NCBI GenBank assembly: GCA_016718875.1
Contig: JADKBL010000015.1
Coordinates: 1-64,000, forward strand
Length of the DNA: 64,000 nt
Source: Bacteroidota bacterium
GTDB taxonomy: Bacteria > Bacteroidota > Bacteroidia > Bacteroidales > VadinHA17
Direction: 5' to 3'
Shown here: in pieces, positions 23,719-31,978 of the stretch
How the letters are laid out: each line of letters opens with the position of its first letter
How positions within the stretch are numbered: position 1 is the stretch's first letter
Translations under genes and position numbers: made by a program
The notes under the pieces: model-generated
Told to the model about the DNA's origin: nothing
Database searches by the model: none
The model's input: only the letters and a program-made list of their open reading frames with translations

Positions 23719-24954
23719 ATGAATTTTAAACGGATTCCCATTAGAATAATTATAGTACTTGCGGCAGTTTTATCATTTGTTACTTCATGTACAAAGGATG
23801 GGAACGATTCAGCAAATTCATATCTGGTTTCGAATGAGCTTGTATTTACATATTCAAAGTTTACGATCAATAACATGATCGACTTTGCTGCTGTTCAGAA
23901 TCCTCAAATAGCATCACTCAAACAGTATGTGGCAAGTGATGTGAAGATATACAGGATAGTATATAAATCTAGTACAGGGGGAAAGGAATATAATGCTTCA
24001 GGATTGGTTTGTGTGCCTGTAAACCAGGGAGACTATCCTGTTCTTTCATTTCAGAATGGGACCAATACACTTAATTTACAGTCTCCGAGTGTAAATCCTG
24101 CAAATAACAATTATGTGTTAGTCGAAATTTTAGCATCCATGGGCTTTGTGGTAGTTATTCCTGATTATCCGGGTTTTGGTGAGTCGGTAAGTATCCCTCA
24201 TCCTTACCTGGTAAAGGAACCAACAGTAACTTCAATTGTAGATATGTTCTATGCAACAGAGGAATTGGATGCAACAGCTCTGACCGATATTACAGCTCTG
24301 AATGAATACTATCTGGTTGGCTATTCACAGGGCGGATGGGCCACAATGGCACTGCATAAAGCACTTGAACTTGATTTCAGCAACGATTTCAATCTTAAAG
24401 GAAGTGTCTGTGGTGCAGGGCCCTATGACATTGGATTGCTTTTTTCAGGAATGGTCAATGTTACAGCCTATCCGATGCCTGTCTATCTTGGTTATATTTT
24501 CAATGCCTATTCAGCATATGGACAGATTACAAATCCGGTCACTGATATTTTTAAAGAGCCGTATGCTTCACGAATAAGTACTCTTTATAACGGAACAAAA
24601 TCTTCCGAACAGATAAATGCTCAGCTTACAACTTCTATCACTGACCTGCTGAATGAATCCTTTATCACAGGCTACAATACATCGGATAAATATTCATCTG
24701 TAAGAAAAGCATTCACTGATAACAGCATTTTGGCATGGCATACTGAAAAACCTCTTCTGATGATACATGGCGGAAGTGATACACAGGTGAATCCGATAAC
24801 AACTGAAACGATGTACAGCTCAATGATGCAGGCAGGTACTTCACCTGATATCTGCAGGAAAGTAATTATTCCAGGCGCTGATCACGGCGACGGGGTACTT
24901 CCTGCAATGATTGAAGGGATAAATTTCCTGTTGGGGCTGAAGGACAACAAATAG
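23719..24954 (+). CDS. Lipoprotein with alpha/beta-hydrolase fold (secretory-lipase/prolyl-oligopeptidase-like)
   Basis: 411 residues. The lipobox VTSC places the lipidated Cys near residue 24. The hydrolase core shows a nucleophile elbow GYSQGGWATMAL, an acid loop HGGSDTQVNP and a catalytic His in GADHGDGVLP. An oxyanion-type segment VVIPDYPGFGES also appears. This layout resembles secretory lipases and esterases anchored outside the inner membrane. The natural ester substrate is unknown. Its stop is 26 bp from rlmD, possibly the same transcript. Confidence 0.78.
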   Translation: MNFKRIPIRIIIVLAAVLSFVTSCTKDGNDSANSYLVSNELVFTYSKFTINNMIDFAAVQNPQIASLKQYVASDVKIYRIVYKSSTGGKEYNASGLVCVPVNQGDYPVLSFQNGTNTLNLQSPSVNPANNNYVLVEILASMGFVVVIPDYPGFGESVSIPHPYLVKEPTVTSIVDMFYATEELDATALTDITALNEYYLVGYSQGGWATMALHKALELDFSNDFNLKGSVCGAGPYDIGLLFSGMVNVTAYPMPVYLGYIFNAYSAYGQITNPVTDIFKEPYASRISTLYNGTKSSEQINAQLTTSITDLLNESFITGYNTSDKYSSVRKAFTDNSILAWHTEKPLLMIHGGSDTQVNPITTETMYSSMMQAGTSPDICRKVIIPGADHGDGVLPAMIEGINFLLGLKDNK

Positions 24955-24980
24955 CTTATTATAAATAATCAGAATTCAAA

Positions 24981-26387
24981 GTGGGCAGAAAGAAAGAACT
25001 TCCATTGCTTGAAAAGGTGATGATAACTGATATAGGTGCAGAGGGAAATGCAATTGCACGAATTGAGAATCTTGTCGTATTTGTTCCGATGCTGATACCC
25101 GGAGATGTGGTTGATATTAAGGTAGTAAAGAAGAGAAAGAAATATCTCGAGGGGAAGGTGGTAAAGTTTCATGAATATTCTTCTGACAGGATAGCTCCCC
25201 GCTGCAGCCACTTCGGTATCTGCGGCGGATGCAGGTGGCAGCATCTTCCTTATACACTTCAGCTTAAATTCAAGGCAAAACAGGTTCGCGACAGCCTTAT
25301 CAGGATAGGTAAGGTTGATATGCCGGAGATGAATGAAATAATCGGCTCAGATAATGAATACTATTACAGGAACAAGCTTGAATTCACATTTTCAGACAGA
25401 AGATGGCTTACTGATGAAGAGGTAAAAACAGGTCTCCCACTGGAGAAGGAACCTGCACTTGGATTTCATATCCCCGGATATTTTGACAAAGTCCTTGATA
25501 TAAAGGAGTGTCATTTGCAACCGGATCCGTCAAATTATATCAGGAACAGTCTTCGGAAATATGCCATTGAAAACGGCCTTTCATTTTTTGATCTTAAAGA
25601 GCAGAAAGGTTTCCTCAGGAATATTATAATAAGGAACTCTCTTGATGGAAGTGTTATGGTTATTGTAATATTTTTTCACGAAGATGAATCTGCCCGTAAG
25701 GCACTTCTTGATTTCCTTCTAAAAGAGTTTCCACAGATCACATCACTTCAGTATATAATCAACACAAAGAAAAACGACTCACTGGGTGACCAGGAGGTGA
25801 TATTTTACAACGGTACTGATCACCTGACTGAAGATATGGATGGACTTAAGTTCCGGATTGGTCCGAAATCGTTCTATCAGACAAATACCAGGCAGGGTAT
25901 CACCTTATACAGGGTTGCAAAAGATTTTGCAGGATTAACAGGAGGAGAATTGGTTTATGATCTTTATACAGGAACAGGTACAATTGCAAATTATCTTGCC
26001 GGTTCAGCAGCAAAAGTGATAGGAATTGAGTATGTTGAAGAAGCTGTGCGTGATGCAAGGATTAACTCTGAGTTGAATAATATAGACAACACTCTTTTCT
26101 TTTCAGGAGATATGAAGGATGTGCTTTCAGATGAATTCATTCTGCAGAATGGCAGACCTGATGTTATCATTACTGATCCTCCCCGTGCAGGAATGCATGA
26201 TGATGTTATCAAAGCCATGCTCAATGCTGCTCCGGAAAAGATAGTGTATGTTAGCTGCAATCCAGCCACCCAGGCCCGTGACATCCAGTTGATGTCTGAT
26301 GCATATTCTGTTGAAAGGGTTCAGCCTGTTGATATGTTTCCCCATACTCATCATGTGGAAAATGTGGTTCTTTTGAAGAGGAAATAA
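24981..26387 (+). CDS. rlmD: 23S rRNA (uracil-5-)-methyltransferase RlmD (TrmA/RumA family)
   Basis: 468 residues starting at GTG. Residues about 6-65 form a TRAM RNA-binding domain. Iron-sulfur cysteines are C75, C81 and C84 (RCSHFGICGGC), with a fourth likely in DIKECHLQ. The methyltransferase domain shows LYTGTGTIANYLAG, TDPPRAGMH and the catalytic cysteine in YVSCNPATQARD. The enzyme methylates C5 of a 23S rRNA uridine (U1939 in E. coli). Bacteroidota carry more than one TrmA/RumA paralog, so the exact target is inferred. Confidence 0.88.
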   Translation: MGRKKELPLLEKVMITDIGAEGNAIARIENLVVFVPMLIPGDVVDIKVVKKRKKYLEGKVVKFHEYSSDRIAPRCSHFGICGGCRWQHLPYTLQLKFKAKQVRDSLIRIGKVDMPEMNEIIGSDNEYYYRNKLEFTFSDRRWLTDEEVKTGLPLEKEPALGFHIPGYFDKVLDIKECHLQPDPSNYIRNSLRKYAIENGLSFFDLKEQKGFLRNIIIRNSLDGSVMVIVIFFHEDESARKALLDFLLKEFPQITSLQYIINTKKNDSLGDQEVIFYNGTDHLTEDMDGLKFRIGPKSFYQTNTRQGITLYRVAKDFAGLTGGELVYDLYTGTGTIANYLAGSAAKVIGIEYVEEAVRDARINSELNNIDNTLFFSGDMKDVLSDEFILQNGRPDVIITDPPRAGMHDDVIKAMLNAAPEKIVYVSCNPATQARDIQLMSDAYSVERVQPVDMFPHTHHVENVVLLKRK

Positions 26388-26400
26388 AGTTCCAATTAAT

Positions 26401-26431
26401 TTTGCACTTTGTAGTTGTTTTTATACTTTTG
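26401..26431 (+). promoter_or_regulatory. Bacteroidota promoter TTTG-N19-TACTTTTG upstream of the tRNA-Ser locus
   Basis: TTTG at 26401-26404, a 19-bp spacer and TACTTTTG at 26424-26431 form a full match to the sigma-ABfr consensus. Transcription would begin near 26437 and run through the pseudo-tRNA copy before reaching the intact-looking tRNA-Ser. Confidence 0.75.
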
Positions 26432-26450
26432 TCGCGCTCAAACTATGTTT

Positions 26451-26506
26451 GGAGAGATGGGTGAGTGGCTTAAACCATCCGCCGGTTGGCGGATAAACTG
26501 CCGTAT
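26451..26506 (+). pseudogene. Partial tRNA-Ser copy with a palindrome replacing the 5' side of the anticodon arm
   Basis: Bases 26451-26477 repeat the acceptor and D-arm start of the tRNA-Ser downstream (GGAGAGATGGGTGAGTGGCT and so on). Bases 26494-26506 repeat TAAACTGCCGTAT from its anticodon 3' side. Between them the expected GCAGTTTGC is replaced by the palindrome TCCGCCGGTTGGCGGA (26478-26493). The copy lacks the variable arm, T arm and 3' acceptor strand, so it cannot be a tRNA. It lies between the promoter and the full tRNA gene. Confidence 0.8.
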
Positions 26507-26530
26507 CACAAAAGAGTACATATTTTTATT

Positions 26531-26624
<94 letters not shown>

Positions 26625-26625
<1 letters not shown>

Positions 26626-26785
26626 AATGAAAAACCTCCCGCTGAAAAGCGGGATTTTTGTTTTCATATTGACCGGCCAGGCTCGCCTGAGCCGGGAAGT
26701 ATGAAAACAAAATTATAATGAGCGAAGCGAATGAGAGGTTTTTCATTTGAAGCTTCCCTCTTGGGGATCACCGCAGGTAATCCCC
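26625..26785. repeat. Composite nested inverted repeat abutting tRNA-Ser(GCT), copy A
   Basis: The outer arms AAATGAAAAACCTC (26625-26638) and GAGGTTTTTCATTT (26735-26748) are a perfect 14-bp inversion starting at the tRNA CCA end. Nested inside are a hairpin CCCGC-TGAAAA-GCGGG with a T-tract (26638-26660), a perfect 13-bp inversion TTTTGTTTTCATA (26656-26668) with 26700-26712, and a GC-rich central hairpin. A 22-bp hairpin block at 26764-26785 is identical, in inverted orientation, to 34228-34249 beside the other tRNA-Ser. The CCCGC hairpin probably terminates the tRNA transcript. Confidence 0.8.
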
Positions 26786-26792
26786 TGTTAAT

Positions 26793-27284
26793 CTACTTAA
26801 TCGAAATCTTTTTAATCTCCTTCAGCAGATTAATCTCATCGCCAGGCAAATATCCTTCATGTTTGTAAACGGATACACCTGCTCTGTCAATAACAAAGCA
26901 GAAAGGAATATCGGATACATTCATAGCTCTCTTTACATCCTGGTTTTCATCAATTAGTACAATGAAGGGCCATTTTTTACCAGAGGCCATACTTCTTACC
27001 TTTGCTGTAGATTTTGCATCATCAATGCTGACTGCTATGAATTCGAAATCAACCTCTTTTTTCCATTGCTCGTAAAGATTCGTTACTCTTTCAAATTCCA
27101 CAAGGCATGGCCCGCAATAGGTAGCCCAGAAAGAAATGATCAGAGGCTTTTTCAGAGCTGTATAATCTGAAAGCCTGACCTCTTCACCGTCGGTTGTTTT
27201 AAGAAGTACCGAGGGCAATACAGTTTGAGATCTTAGATTTTGAGAAAACAAAAAAAGGATTAACAACAGCAGGAACCGGGTCAT
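26793..27284 (-). CDS. TlpA-like periplasmic thiol-disulfide oxidoreductase
   Basis: 163 residues with an N-terminal signal peptide (about residues 1-19, leucine-rich) and a thioredoxin fold. The active site is CGPC at C57-C60 in FWATYCGPCLVEF. The AhpC/TSA-type strand FIAVSIDDAKST and the cis-proline region SDIPFCFVID are in place. Such proteins reduce or shuffle periplasmic disulfides, for example during cytochrome c maturation, but the partner here is unknown. It lies between the tRNA-Ser element and the lactate permease on the same strand as the permease. Confidence 0.85.
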   Translation of the reverse strand: MTRFLLLLILFLFSQNLRSQTVLPSVLLKTTDGEEVRLSDYTALKKPLIISFWATYCGPCLVEFERVTNLYEQWKKEVDFEFIAVSIDDAKSTAKVRSMASGKKWPFIVLIDENQDVKRAMNVSDIPFCFVIDRAGVSVYKHEGYLPGDEINLLKEIKKISIK

Positions 27285-27351
27285 TGTCTGAAAGTATACT
27301 TAAATAATTTCCTGCAAAATTAAAGATTAAATCATAATCCTTGTGTTGGGC

Positions 27352-29109
27352 TTAATTAAACTTTTTTTTCCTGTTCATCAGAAAAACGGTCAAAAAGATT
27401 GTTACTATCCCTGCTGCCAGTAATAATATATATACTAACCCTGAAGAATTTTTTTGTGGCTGTACTGAAACTGTGGATTCTATCATTTTATATCCGGGTA
27501 CTATCCATGTTATTACATAGGCCTGCAATATTGTTATAATGGATATTAAGAACAGCATTATAAAGCTGTGCTTTAGTGTAAATCGGAAAAGATCTGACTC
27601 TTTACCAACAAGGCCTACTGATGCCGCACCAACAGCAATTGATTGCGGAGAAATCATTTTACCTGTTACACCTCCTGAAGCATTTGCACTGACAGTGATA
27701 ACAGGATCAACGCCGATTTCAGTTGCAGTAGTTTGCTGCAGTTTACAGAACAGGGCATTTGATGAAGTATCGGACCCTGTCAGAAAAACTCCCAGCCATC
27801 CCAGCACTGGTGAAAAGAAAGGGAAGAGAAATCCTGTGCTCGCCAGGGCAACGGCCATTGTGATCGACATACCTGAGTAGTTTGCTATAAATGCAAATCC
27901 TAAAACGGAAGTAATTGTTATGAATGGAAATTTTAATTGCCTGATTGTATTAAAAAAAACAGTTGCACCTTCTTTGAAACTCATTCCGACTATGGGAATC
28001 GAGATTATTCCTGAAAACAATATAGCTGATCCCGGACTTGAAAGAAAGTTCAGATCGAAAGGCTTGATTATAAATGGATTACCATCCTGTTTTAATATTG
28101 CATCAGCAAGCCCCGGTATATTGAATTTGATCTGACCAATTGAATTAAGTACGTCTTTTACCGGTTGCAGACCCCAGGCAATTATCATCATTGTCATAAT
28201 TATAAAAGGTGACCATGCCTTTATTGTTTCTGCTGCTGTATACCTGTGATCAGATTCGATTGTCTGAGTGGGTTCATCACTGAATCTCCATACAGACTTT
28301 GGTTTCCAGAATTTTAAAAAAATTGTCAGACTGGCAAGTGATACCAGTCCTGCAATGATATCTGGAAGCATTGGACTTAAATAATTTGAGGTGTACCATT
28401 GAATCAGAGAAAAAGAAATGCCTGATATCAGAATCGCAGGTAGTACTTCCAGTGATTTCCTGAATCCTGACATTAATACAACCAGATAAAGGGGTACAAA
28501 AAGTGACAATATAGGAAGAGTGCGTCCAACCATCTGTGATATAGCCATTTCAGGAATGCCAGTTATTTGTGATGCTATGATTATGGGTGTGCCAATTGCA
28601 CCAAAAGCAACCGGAGAGGTATTTGCTATCAGGCAAATACCCGCGGCATATAGCGGATTATATCCCAATCCTGCCAGCATGGCTGCAGTTATTGCTACCG
28701 GTGTACCCATGCCTGCAGAACCTTCGAGGAATGCACCAAAGGAGAATGCGATCAGCAATGCCTGCAGCCGCCTGTCGCTGGTAATTGATGCCATGAAGTG
28801 TTTTATTATTTCGAACTGTCCGCTTTTAACAGTTATATTATAAAGGAATACAGCACCGATTATTATCCAGCAAATAGGGAAGAAACCATATAATACGCCA
28901 TGAAATGTTGACAAAAGAGCCAGTTTAACCGGCATCCTGTAGATAACAACTGCAATGATAATTGCAATTACAGCTGTCAACATGCTGGCCTTATATCCTT
29001 TCATCTTTTTGATTATCAGTGCCCAGAAAATAAAGAAAATCGGAATGGCAGCAATTATAGCCGAAACGACAATCCCTGAGACCGGATCAATTTCCTGAAC
29101 CCATTTCAT
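27352..29109 (-). CDS. lctP: L-lactate permease (LctP family)
   Basis: 585 residues with about 13-14 hydrophobic segments. Family motifs include FGAFLEGSAGMGTPVAITAAMLAGLGYNPLYAAGICLIANT and, near the C-terminus, FLTGSDTSSNALFCKLQQTTA with SANASGGVTGKMISPQSIAVG. These inner-membrane carriers take up lactate or glycolate by proton symport. The gene is divergent from the lipoprotein/L,D-transpeptidase operon, with about 260 bp between the two starts. No lactate dehydrogenase gene is adjacent. Confidence 0.93.
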   Translation of the reverse strand: MKWVQEIDPVSGIVVSAIIAAIPIFFIFWALIIKKMKGYKASMLTAVIAIIIAVVIYRMPVKLALLSTFHGVLYGFFPICWIIIGAVFLYNITVKSGQFEIIKHFMASITSDRRLQALLIAFSFGAFLEGSAGMGTPVAITAAMLAGLGYNPLYAAGICLIANTSPVAFGAIGTPIIIASQITGIPEMAISQMVGRTLPILSLFVPLYLVVLMSGFRKSLEVLPAILISGISFSLIQWYTSNYLSPMLPDIIAGLVSLASLTIFLKFWKPKSVWRFSDEPTQTIESDHRYTAAETIKAWSPFIIMTMMIIAWGLQPVKDVLNSIGQIKFNIPGLADAILKQDGNPFIIKPFDLNFLSSPGSAILFSGIISIPIVGMSFKEGATVFFNTIRQLKFPFITITSVLGFAFIANYSGMSITMAVALASTGFLFPFFSPVLGWLGVFLTGSDTSSNALFCKLQQTTATEIGVDPVITVSANASGGVTGKMISPQSIAVGAASVGLVGKESDLFRFTLKHSFIMLFLISIITILQAYVITWIVPGYKMIESTVSVQPQKNSSGLVYILLLAAGIVTIFLTVFLMNRKKKFN

Positions 29110-29261
29110 ATTTATTATTTCTAGTTGTAAATTTTTTGTTTAAGATAAGGAAATAATTGAAAACAGGAGAATATAAACTGATATGACTTCACAATCAATT
29201 GTAGCGTTAAGTACTGGAATTCAATCCTTTAATATTTTGTTAATTATAATATGATTATGTA

Positions 29262-29292
29262 TTGTAATGTTTAAAAATGTTTGCTATATTTG
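29262..29292 (+). promoter_or_regulatory. Promoter of the helical lipoprotein gene (TTG-N20-TATATTTG)
   Basis: TATATTTG at 29285-29292 is an exact -7 box, with TTG at 29262-29264 about 20 bp upstream. Transcription from near 29299 would give a ~75-nt AT-rich leader containing a small hairpin (CGATCT 29318-29323 with AGATCG 29329-29334), which may stabilise the message. Confidence 0.65.
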
Positions 29293-29374
29293 CGCCGTAA
29301 TTAAAAAAAGGAAAAAGCGATCTGTAAGAGATCGAAAGTTGCAAATAAACAAAGAATTAAAATTAATTAAGAAA

Positions 29375-29968
29375 ATGAAAAACAAGGTTTTAATGGGATT
29401 AGCTGCTATCGCAATGGTTGCTGTCCTTTCAAGTTGTGGAAAAGTTCCACAGGAAAAAATTGATGCTACAAATACTGCTATTACAGCTGCTCAGACTGCT
29501 GAAGCTGCAGTTTATGTACCTGCTGAATTTGCAGCAGTTCAGGATTCAATGAAAGCTATCATGGCTGAAGTTGAAGTTCAGAACGGAAAATTATTCAAGA
29601 ATTTCAAGAATGTAACTGTAAAACTTGACCAGACACTTGCCGCTGCAAATCAGGTTGCTGCAAACGCTGCTGTTAAGAAAGAAGAAGTTAAGAAAGAGGT
29701 TGAAGCTTTAATGACTGAGATTAAGGCAGTTGTTGAAGAGAATACCGGTCTCATGAAAAAAGCTCCCAGAGGTAAAGAAGGTGCTGCTGTTCTTGAGGCA
29801 TTTAAAACAGATATGGCAACCATTGAAGCTTCTATAGCTGAAGCTCAGGGTCTTTATGACAAAGGCGCTTATATGGATGCGGACAACAAGGTAAAAGCTG
29901 CTAAAGAAAGAGCAGTTGGTATCAATACCGAGCTGAAAGAAGCTATTGCAAAAGTTAAAAGGAAATAA
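29375..29968 (+). CDS. Alpha-helical lipoprotein with C-terminal Arg-Lys, candidate Lpp-like envelope tether
   Basis: 197 residues from the ATG at 29375; an upstream in-frame start at 29267 falls inside the promoter. The signal and lipobox LSSC place the lipidated cysteine at C21. The mature 177 residues are Ala/Glu/Lys-rich and predicted almost wholly helical and coiled-coil, with no catalytic motif. The last residues are AKVKRK, so the chain ends in a free lysine like Braun lipoprotein (YRK), whose terminal lysine is joined to peptidoglycan. Two YkuD-domain genes follow. A separate promoter and a terminator directly after the gene suggest high independent expression with read-through. No sequence homology to Lpp is claimed. 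Confidence 0.75.
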   Translation: MKNKVLMGLAAIAMVAVLSSCGKVPQEKIDATNTAITAAQTAEAAVYVPAEFAAVQDSMKAIMAEVEVQNGKLFKNFKNVTVKLDQTLAAANQVAANAAVKKEEVKKEVEALMTEIKAVVEENTGLMKKAPRGKEGAAVLEAFKTDMATIEASIAEAQGLYDKGAYMDADNKVKAAKERAVGINTELKEAIAKVKRK

Positions 29969-29989
29969 TTACTTCCTGTAACAAAATAG

Positions 29990-30018
29990 AAAGGGGCTGT
30001 TTATGGCCCCTTTTTTAT
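29990..30018 (+). terminator. Terminator (probably leaky) between the lipoprotein and YkuD genes
   Basis: A GGGGC stem-loop (GGGGC-TGTTTATG-GCCCC) is followed by six Ts and lies 22 bp after the lipoprotein stop. The next gene starts 18 bp beyond with no promoter of its own visible, so partial read-through is likely. Confidence 0.75.
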
Positions 30019-30035
30019 AAACAGTTACTGATCGG

Positions 30036-31148
30036 ATGAGCCGGGTCTGGAAGAGAATAATTTTGCTGATATCAGCATTCTCATTAATTGCAGTGACAGT
30101 ACTGCTTCTTGTTTATTTTGCCCCGGTACCGCCAACCGGTGAAATGGAGGCTGCACGAAAGGCTCTTTCAAGTGCAGCAACTAACAAGGCAGATACTTAT
30201 TCACGTAAGCTCTATAATCAGGCTAATGTATATTATGATTCTGCCATGGTCAACTGGAAAAGGCAGAACAGAATTTTTTTTTATTTCAGGGATTACGAGA
30301 AGGTGATTTCTTATGCGAACCTTTCAGAGATGAAAGCAATCGAAGCTGAAAATAATTCCCTGATTAGTTCATCCGGTCTCAAGTCAAGACTGCAACCAAA
30401 AATTGAATCACTCAGCAATCTGGTTATAGAATTAGATTTGTTATTTGACAGTTACCCTCTTACAGAGGAAACAAGAAACCGAATTTCAAGAGGAAAGTTG
30501 CTGCTCGAAGAAGCGAAAATTGCACTCAAAAACGGCATTTATCTTCAGGCAAACAGAAAGCTTACTGACTCTGAGTATCTTCTTACCGAATCATTTGAGA
30601 GCGCCACAGAGAATCTTACGAATTACTTCAAATCATACTCATTGTGGAAAAAATGGGTTGAGATGACTGTAAATGAATCGAAAAGAAAGGATGATTATTC
30701 AATAATTATTGATAAATTTTCACGAAAATGCTATGTTTACTTTAATGGCAGGCAGAAGTACATATTTGATGCCGAACTGGGAAAGAACTGGGTAGGTGAC
30801 AAACGCCTTAAAGGAGATATGGCCACACCGGAAGGAATGTATAAAATTACAAAGAAGTTCGATGGCCGGAAAACAAAATATTATAAAGCGCTACTGCTTG
30901 ATTACCCAAATGATGAAGATACTGCAAGGTTTAGAGCTGAGATTGAAAAAGGTTCATTGCCTCCGAATGCAAAGATAGGGAGCCTGATTGAGATACATGG
31001 TAATGGAGGTAAAGGCATAGACTGGACAGAAGGATGTGTTGCACTTACTGACAAGGAAATGGATATTGTATTTAAGATTGTCAAAATTGGAACTCCGGTT
31101 ACTATAGTAGGTTCACTGACTGATCTCGATGCAATTTTGAATAAATAA
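30036..31148 (+). CDS. Membrane-anchored YkuD-domain protein (YafK-like) with a lipoprotein-like helical ectodomain
   Basis: 370 residues. One N-terminal membrane helix (IILLISAFSLIAVTVLLLVYF) is followed by a helical region (about residues 38-215). The pattern there resembles the preceding lipoprotein: ARKALSSAATNKADTY, then Met and QNR-FF aromatic positions, then a GIYLQANRKL repeat against GAYMDADNKV. The C-terminal YkuD domain carries H321 and C334 in HGNGGKGIDWTEGCVAL. This is a divergent form lacking the SHGC histidine, as in YafK-type enzymes. The E. coli YafK relative releases Lpp from peptidoglycan; whether this one attaches or releases is unknown. The next gene starts 8 bp downstream. 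Confidence 0.75.
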   Translation: MSRVWKRIILLISAFSLIAVTVLLLVYFAPVPPTGEMEAARKALSSAATNKADTYSRKLYNQANVYYDSAMVNWKRQNRIFFYFRDYEKVISYANLSEMKAIEAENNSLISSSGLKSRLQPKIESLSNLVIELDLLFDSYPLTEETRNRISRGKLLLEEAKIALKNGIYLQANRKLTDSEYLLTESFESATENLTNYFKSYSLWKKWVEMTVNESKRKDDYSIIIDKFSRKCYVYFNGRQKYIFDAELGKNWVGDKRLKGDMATPEGMYKITKKFDGRKTKYYKALLLDYPNDEDTARFRAEIEKGSLPPNAKIGSLIEIHGNGGKGIDWTEGCVALTDKEMDIVFKIVKIGTPVTIVGSLTDLDAILNK

Positions 31149-31155
31149 TATTAGC

Positions 31156-31965
31156 ATGGAAGATGATGTTTTAAAGGAAGATGTTACTCTCCCGTCCGAA
31201 AACAAAGAACCGGAAGAGGACATTTTTACTCCTGAGAGCTTATTAAAGCTTATTAAATCATCATATGATCGTTTACGGCAAAACACTAAGCTTTTTCGTT
31301 TAGTGCAGGCAATAGGAATTGCTGCTTCATCTCTTGGTCTCCTACTGTTAACCGGTTATTTTATTCTGTTTATTGCTCCTGCAGTTAAAGAACTGCCCGG
31401 TGTACGTAAAAGTGAAATAACCAACAATGATGAACTGAAGAAAGATCCGGCCTATAAGAAGCAGATCAGCCAGCTTACAAAAGATATTCAGCGTCTTTCC
31501 CGAAAGTACAATAGCTTTACCTCCGGGCAGTCATATATAGTAATCAATACTACAGAAAACAGGTTCTTCCTGTACCGGAATAAGAAGCTTGTAAGAGAAG
31601 GTTTCTGTAGTTCCGGATCCTACACTATGCTTCAGACAGAAGGGGACAGGAAGTGGATCTTTAAAACACCAAAGGGTAAATACTGGATACAGGGCAAAAT
31701 AACTCATCCTGTATGGAGAAGACCCGACTGGGCATTCGTAGAGGAAGGACTTCCAATTCCTCCGAAGGAACATCCATCACGTTACGAATATGGTGTTCTC
31801 GGAGATTATGCAATGTCAATCGGTGATGGATATCTTATACATGGCACTATCTACAAGCGTTTTCTTGGAATGCCTGTTACCCACGGCTGCGTCCGTCTTG
31901 CAGATGAAGACCTTGAAGCAATATATAATACTCTTAGCATTGGATCAAAAGTCTATATATTCTGA
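31156..31965 (+). CDS. L,D-transpeptidase (canonical YkuD/ErfK type), membrane-anchored
   Basis: 269 residues. A cytoplasmic N-terminus of about 50 residues precedes one membrane helix (GIAASSLGLLLLTGYFILFI) and a periplasmic catalytic domain. The YkuD site is complete: H229 in IHGTIYKR and THGCVRLADEDLEAIYN with H243 and C245. Such enzymes form 3-3 crosslinks or attach proteins to the diaminopimelate of peptidoglycan. It is flanked by the YafK-like gene (8 bp) and an unknown membrane protein gene (13 bp), in one operon. Together with the helical lipoprotein it suggests covalent envelope attachment. Confidence 0.85.
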   Translation: MEDDVLKEDVTLPSENKEPEEDIFTPESLLKLIKSSYDRLRQNTKLFRLVQAIGIAASSLGLLLLTGYFILFIAPAVKELPGVRKSEITNNDELKKDPAYKKQISQLTKDIQRLSRKYNSFTSGQSYIVINTTENRFFLYRNKKLVREGFCSSGSYTMLQTEGDRKWIFKTPKGKYWIQGKITHPVWRRPDWAFVEEGLPIPPKEHPSRYEYGVLGDYAMSIGDGYLIHGTIYKRFLGMPVTHGCVRLADEDLEAIYNTLSIGSKVYIF

Positions 31966-31978
31966 CCTGATACCTGAT

